A stretch of DNA of 64,000 nucleotides from Lichina pygmaea. Its lineage: Eukaryota; Ascomycota; Lichinomycetes; Lichinales; Lichinaceae. This document shows, one piece after another, positions 59,550-64,000 of this stretch. Location of the stretch: assembly GCA_963422465.1 (NCBI GenBank), contig OY730172.1, positions 248,001 to 312,000 of the forward strand, in the 5' to 3' direction. A program made the translations under genes and the position numbers. The stretch's first letter is position 1. Each line of letters begins with the position of its first letter. A model generated the notes under the pieces. The model was not told the DNA's origin and did not search any database. It saw only the letters and a list, made by a program, of their open reading frames with translations.

Positions 59550-60618
59550 TATTCCAGAAGGTAGGATGAAGAGAAGAGAGTTTCAGATTTGTATTAGTAA
59601 GAAAAAGTGTTCTGCCAATCTCTGAATAGTAGAGAGGAAGAAAGGAAGAGAAAACAGTTGAAGTGCTTGTTTCTAGGTGAGGGTTTTTCCAGGGCTCTTG
59701 AAGTGCAATAATGTCCACCTCTTGGAGAGCTGAGGTTGCTAGCAGTAGCTCTTGGACTGATTGGCTTTTTTGCACATTATACTGAAGAAGTGTCAGCTTT
59801 GTGTCTTTCATGCAGACATCTCAGTATCAAAGATCTTGAAGGAGTTAGCTGGTAGCTTTCCTCCAGAGTTGGCTGATCTTGAAGAAAGAATTTGCACTTC
59901 TGGGAGTGCACCTCTGAGTCTCTCTGAGCTTCTGCTTGGCTCAGCTGTTTTACGTTTTTTCCCTCCTGGTAGAGACTGAGAGAGAGGGAAAGACATAACT
60001 GGGGGGGGTTGTAGAGCTGGAACAGAAGTAGCTGTTGGGATCTCATATTTTCCTGGGCGTGTGTTCCATGCTTCTCTTGCCTTCTTGGCTGCTTCCTGGC
60101 GTACTGGACAGACACTGGCCCAGGCTGGGTGAGCTCCTCTGCAGTTGCAGCATTTTGGCTTGAGAAGCTGTTCAGGAACTTGGCAGGCTCTCCTTTCATG
60201 CTGGCCTCCACAGGCACCACACACAGCTTTGTTCTTGCAGAAGCGTGCTTGGTGCCCATAGCCAAAGCACTTGAAACATTGTGCAATAGGTGTGTCTGCC
60301 AGAAAAGGTTCTGCTTCATGCATCCTGTGCCCCAGCACTAGCCCACTCTCAATCAAAAGATTGGCTTGTTCAGGGGTAGCCAGATCCAGTTGGAGAGAGG
60401 TAACTGGCTTCTTTTGAGCTATAGCCTTCTTAGACCAGTAGGCTCTCAGGATGGTGATTTGCTTGCTCAGAGATGGGTTGCTGTTCTGGATTATCTGGCA
60501 GGTTTTCTCCAGGTCTTCAGGTTGGATATCTTCTGTTCTGACTCCATGGATCAGAACTGGAAATCTCTTGGGCTGGATGGTTGCTTCCTTTGTGAAGATA
60601 GCTGATACCCAGGCAGGG
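59550..60618 (-). mobile_element. Tad1-like LINE copy 4, ORF1/ORF2 junction fragment
   Basis: Minus strand. The C-terminal half of ORF1 (60618-59808) includes three zinc knuckles (about 60280-60110), and the first 87 codons of ORF2 run from ATG 59811. ORF1 stop and ORF2 start overlap as ATGA, as in copy 2. The ORF1 part carries an N-terminal stretch that appears damaged. At about 60618 the LINE ends abruptly against A-family pol sequence; the left end meets the GC-rich island. Confidence 0.87.
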
Positions 60619-61590
60619 AGGCCTCTACGAATACCTTGTCATGCCCTTTGGTCTTGCCAATACTCCAAGCACGTTTCAGAACTACATCAATAATGTTTTG
60701 GGACCTGACATCCTTGACGTCTTTGGCACTGCCTATGTGGATGACATCCTTGTCTACAGTCAGACACTCAAGGAACACCAGAAGCATGTCAAGCTTGTTC
60801 TCAGTTGACTACAAGATGCAAGCCTGCAAGTTGACATCTCCAAGTGCAACTTTGAAGTGTATCAAGTCAAGTACCTTGGCCTCATTCTTCAGTCTGCCAC
60901 TGAAGACGGACGACCCGGAGCTGTGAGCATGGACCCAGCCAAGACTGACACCATCAAGGAGTGGAAGCCTCCTGCCAGTCTCAAGGAAGTGCAGAGCTTC
61001 ATTGCCTTTGCAAACTTCTACCGCCGGTTCATCAAAGACTTTGCCAAGCTTGCATCCCTGCTCACAGCTCTGACCAAGAAGAATGTTGCTTCAAGAGGGA
61101 AACCCCAGAGCAGCGCTTGTTTGAAAGCATCAAGAAGGTGTTCAGCACTGCACCCATCCTGCAGCACTTTGATCTGGAGAAGGAGTGTGTTGTTGAGACT
61201 GACACTTCTGACTACGTCTCTGGTGCTGTCCTGTCACAGCCAGACCATGAAGGAGTTCTACGCCCTGTTGCCTTCTTGTCACGCCGCCACCTGCCAGCAG
61301 AATGCAACTACGAGATCTACAACAAAGAGTTGTTGGCAATTGTCTGTGCCTTTGAAGAATAGTGAGCAGAGCTTGAAGGATCTCCAGAACCTGTCAAGGT
61401 GATCTCTGATCACAAGAACTTGGAGTACTTCATGTCATCAAAGTGCCTTTCCCGCCGTCAATCCTGTTGGAGCGAGTTCTTGTGACACTTCAATTTCAAG
61501 ATCAGCTACCGTCCAGGCAGTCAGTGCAAGGCCGACACCCTCACTTGACATTCCCAAGACCTCCTGTCAGACAGTGATCCCTGTCAAGAC
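60619..61590 (+). mobile_element. Ty3/gypsy family A fragment A3, broken
   Basis: Plus-strand piece of pol, from the middle of the reverse transcriptase ([12 protein letters not shown]...) through the YVDD-type box (about 60735-60750) into RNase H (to about 61590). It starts abruptly at the LINE junction with no LTR and ends where the LTR of A4 begins. It is collinear with A1 41842-42810. It is broken in a few places. Confidence 0.88.
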
Positions 61591-64000
61591 TGTGACAAGG
61601 CAATGGCAGAGCAGAACTCGAGCCTAACTGATTCGGTAACCTTGACCTGACTTGGCTTGAGACTTGAGACTTGGATTGATGTACAAGACGAAAGACAAGG
61701 AAGGAAAAGAGAAAAGAAGAAGAGAAGCTGGGGGAGCAGGAGAAGTTCTTATAGGCAGGGGATACAGCGGAGCAAACAGGCAACAGTGCAGATGGAACTT
61801 CCCGGCAAGGTGTGTGACTTGTGCCAGATATGCAACTGGGCCAGAACCGTGACATTACCCCCCTCCTTCACATGGCAAACTCCTGTGAGCCTCAGGCCGC
61901 TCGTGGGCGTAGTTCTGTGGCTGTGGTTTCCTTGGGTATTTCTTATGGAAGTTGTAGATGGCGTCTTTGGTGTTGTCAAGATGCTCAATAGGCTCTTCAG
62001 TGGCATCTTCAATTGGCCATCCGGACTATTTGACCAGGTACTTGAACTTCTGTCAAGACGTTGCTGGCTTGGAGTCAAGGATTTCTTCAACCTGGAACTC
62101 TTCATCTGTGTCTTGACCAATGACAGAGCCAGGGTGTTCATTTGATTGGCCAGGGATAGGATTAGCAGGTGTCAGACGTAGAAGGGAAACATGAAAGACA
62201 GGGTGGATCTTGAGAGTGTGTGGAAGCTCCAGATGGCAGGCATGGCTTCCGACTGTCTTCAACACCTTGAATGGTCCAATCCACTTGTTGTCAAGCTTTT
62301 TGCATGGGTGGCATGTCCTGATGTTCTTGGTATTCAGCCAAACAAGATCTCCAGTTTGATAGGACAGTGACAGGACTTGATGCAAATTGGCGGTGTGAGC
62401 TTGAGCTTCCTGGGATAGTCGGAGTTCAGCTTGTAACTGTTCCAGAATCTGCGTCATTTCTCCAGAGATTTCCATAGCATCTTGGTTGCAGGCTTCACTC
62501 GTGGGTGTGATGCTGAGCTGTGGATGGAACTCTTTGTTGGCAAAGAACAGTGACATGCCAGAGGAATCAGACTGGGAGTTGTTCTGCGTGAACTCTGCCA
62601 GAGAAAGCCATTGGACCCAGTCATCTTGGAGATAGTTGACATAGGATCTCAGGTAGCGTTCAAGCTCCTGATTCTCTTGTTCTGTCTGACCATCTGTCTC
62701 TGGGTGGTGTCCTGAGGATAGTCGTAGCATGATGTTGAGATGGGCACAGAGTGCTTTCCAGAATGAGCTGACAAACTGACCTCCTCTGTCTGAGACAATG
62801 CTCCTGGGCAAGCCATGGGTACAGACAACAAACTGGATGAACATCCAGACAAGATGCGAGGTTGTCATCTCAGCACATAGCACAAAGTGGCATTCTTTGG
62901 TGAGACAGTCAGTGATGACCCAGATGTGCTTGGCACCAGGGAAGCAGGCATCTCTTGACTTGGGCAAGTCAGTAATGAAATCCATAGCCAGATCCTGCCA
63001 ACATTGCTGAGGCACGGGAAGAGACAGCAGCTCTCCTTGGCGATCACGGGCAGGCTTTGCTTGAGAGCAGACATGACAATTCCTGATGTACTGCCGTATG
63101 ATGTTCACCATCTTTGGCCAATAGTACCAACAAGACAGGAGATTGTGGGTCTTGGCAATCCCAGTATGGCCAGCTATTGCTTGGCCATGGGCTTCTTGGA
63201 ACAGGTGTAGGCGTAGCTCATCGTTCTCAGGGATCCAGAGTCAGTTCTTGTAGAAGAGACAGTCATTTTCCAAGCTGCAGTCTGAGAGAGACACTTCTCG
63301 ACTGTGCCTGACACCATCCCTTAGCATCTGTGACACTGTTGCCACTGGATCACCTTCAGCAAGGTTGTTATAGGTAGCTTGGATGACGTCTGAAAGAGGT
63401 GTAGCATCAGGTTCAGTGTCAACTGGTGCAGCTTCTGAATGTCTCAGGATCTGGATGGGCTTGACTTGAACCTCTGAATGTGCAAGATTCTTGGGCTTGA
63501 GGACGACTTGCTCCATGAAGTCTTGACAGGGATCACTGTCTGACAGAAGGTCTTGGGAATGTCGAGTGAGGGTGTCGGCCTTGCACTGACTGCCTGGACA
63601 GTAGCTGATCTTGAAATTGAAGCGTGACAAGAACTTGCTCCAACAGGCTTGACGGTGGGAAAGGTGCTTTGACAACATGAAGTACTCCAAGTTCTTGTGA
63701 TCAGAGATCACTTTGACAGGTTCTGGAGATCCTTCAAGCTCTGCTCGCCATTCTTCAAAGGCACAGACAGTTGCCAGCAACTCTTTGTCGTAGATCTTGT
63801 AGTTGCATTCTGCTGGCAGGTGGCGGCATGACAAGAAGGCAACAGGGCGTAGAACTCCTTCATAGTCTGGCTGTGACAGGACAGCACCAGAGACGTAGTC
63901 AGAAGTGTCAGTCTTAACAACACACTCCTTCTCCAGATCAAAGTGCTGCAGGATGGGTGCAGTGCTGAACACCTTCTTGATACTTTCAAACAAGCACTGC
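61591..64000 (-). mobile_element. Ty3/gypsy family A element A4, broken, runs off the window
   Basis: The 3' LTR is 61854-61591 (264 bp), preceded on the minus strand by the purine tract, a chromodomain-like end (about 62110-61900), integrase (about 63111-62350) and RNase H (about 63993-63560), and continuing beyond 64000. The insertion point in A3 is followed to the left by AAGAC; the matching duplication would lie outside the window. The integrase-to-chromodomain part is open over about 350 codons, so this copy looks less damaged than A2. Confidence 0.9.

Overview
This window looks like the edge of a repeat block in a filamentous ascomycete (Pezizomycotina, probably a sordariomycete). The evidence is short GT-AG introns of 54-86 nt with CTNAC branch points, GC-rich genes, a Crh-type GH16 wall enzyme, a kinesin-8, and Ty3/gypsy and Tad1-like LINE copies that differ mostly by C/T and G/A transitions, as expected after repeat-induced point mutation (RIP). 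The species cannot be named from the sequence alone.

Positions 1-8650 hold four host genes: the 3' end of a GPI-anchored GH16 (Crh-like) transglycosylase (+), a Tim17/22/23-like membrane protein (-), a small ubiquitin-like-domain protein (+) that shares a divergent promoter with it, and a complete kinesin-8 with five introns (+). Three very long G or C homopolymers (17-30 nt) lie in or beside these genes. Positions 8650-9720 are intergenic and end in a CAG/AGC-type triplet tract.

Positions 9750-11146 carry remains of an unrecognised intron-containing gene. It has a 165-bp tandem duplication, a solo LTR and a 5'-truncated LINE. From 11147 to 48827 the sequence is one nested stack. A Tad1-like LINE was hit by Ty3/gypsy elements B1 and B2; C1 then landed in an LTR of B2. 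Element A2 also follows in the LINE; it was hit by a B solo LTR and by A1, and C2 landed in an LTR of A1. Target-site duplications resolve nearly every layer. From 48828 to 64000 lie four more LINE copies or fragments, rearranged A-family pieces, degenerate tandem repeats and a 1.1-kb GC-rich island of unknown nature flanked by 97-bp direct repeats.

The most interesting signal is in Ty3 families B and C. Both carry an open frame on the antisense strand between the end of pol and the 3' LTR. In both families its cysteines fit the fungal Gal4-type Zn2Cys6 formula. In family C a TATA box at the LTR edge points straight at this antisense frame, and the LTRs of both families contain variable-number tandem repeats built from palindromes. 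This suggests, as inference only, an antisense-encoded zinc-cluster regulator of the LTR, comparable in layout to HBZ of HTLV-1. All LTR elements here are broken fossils.
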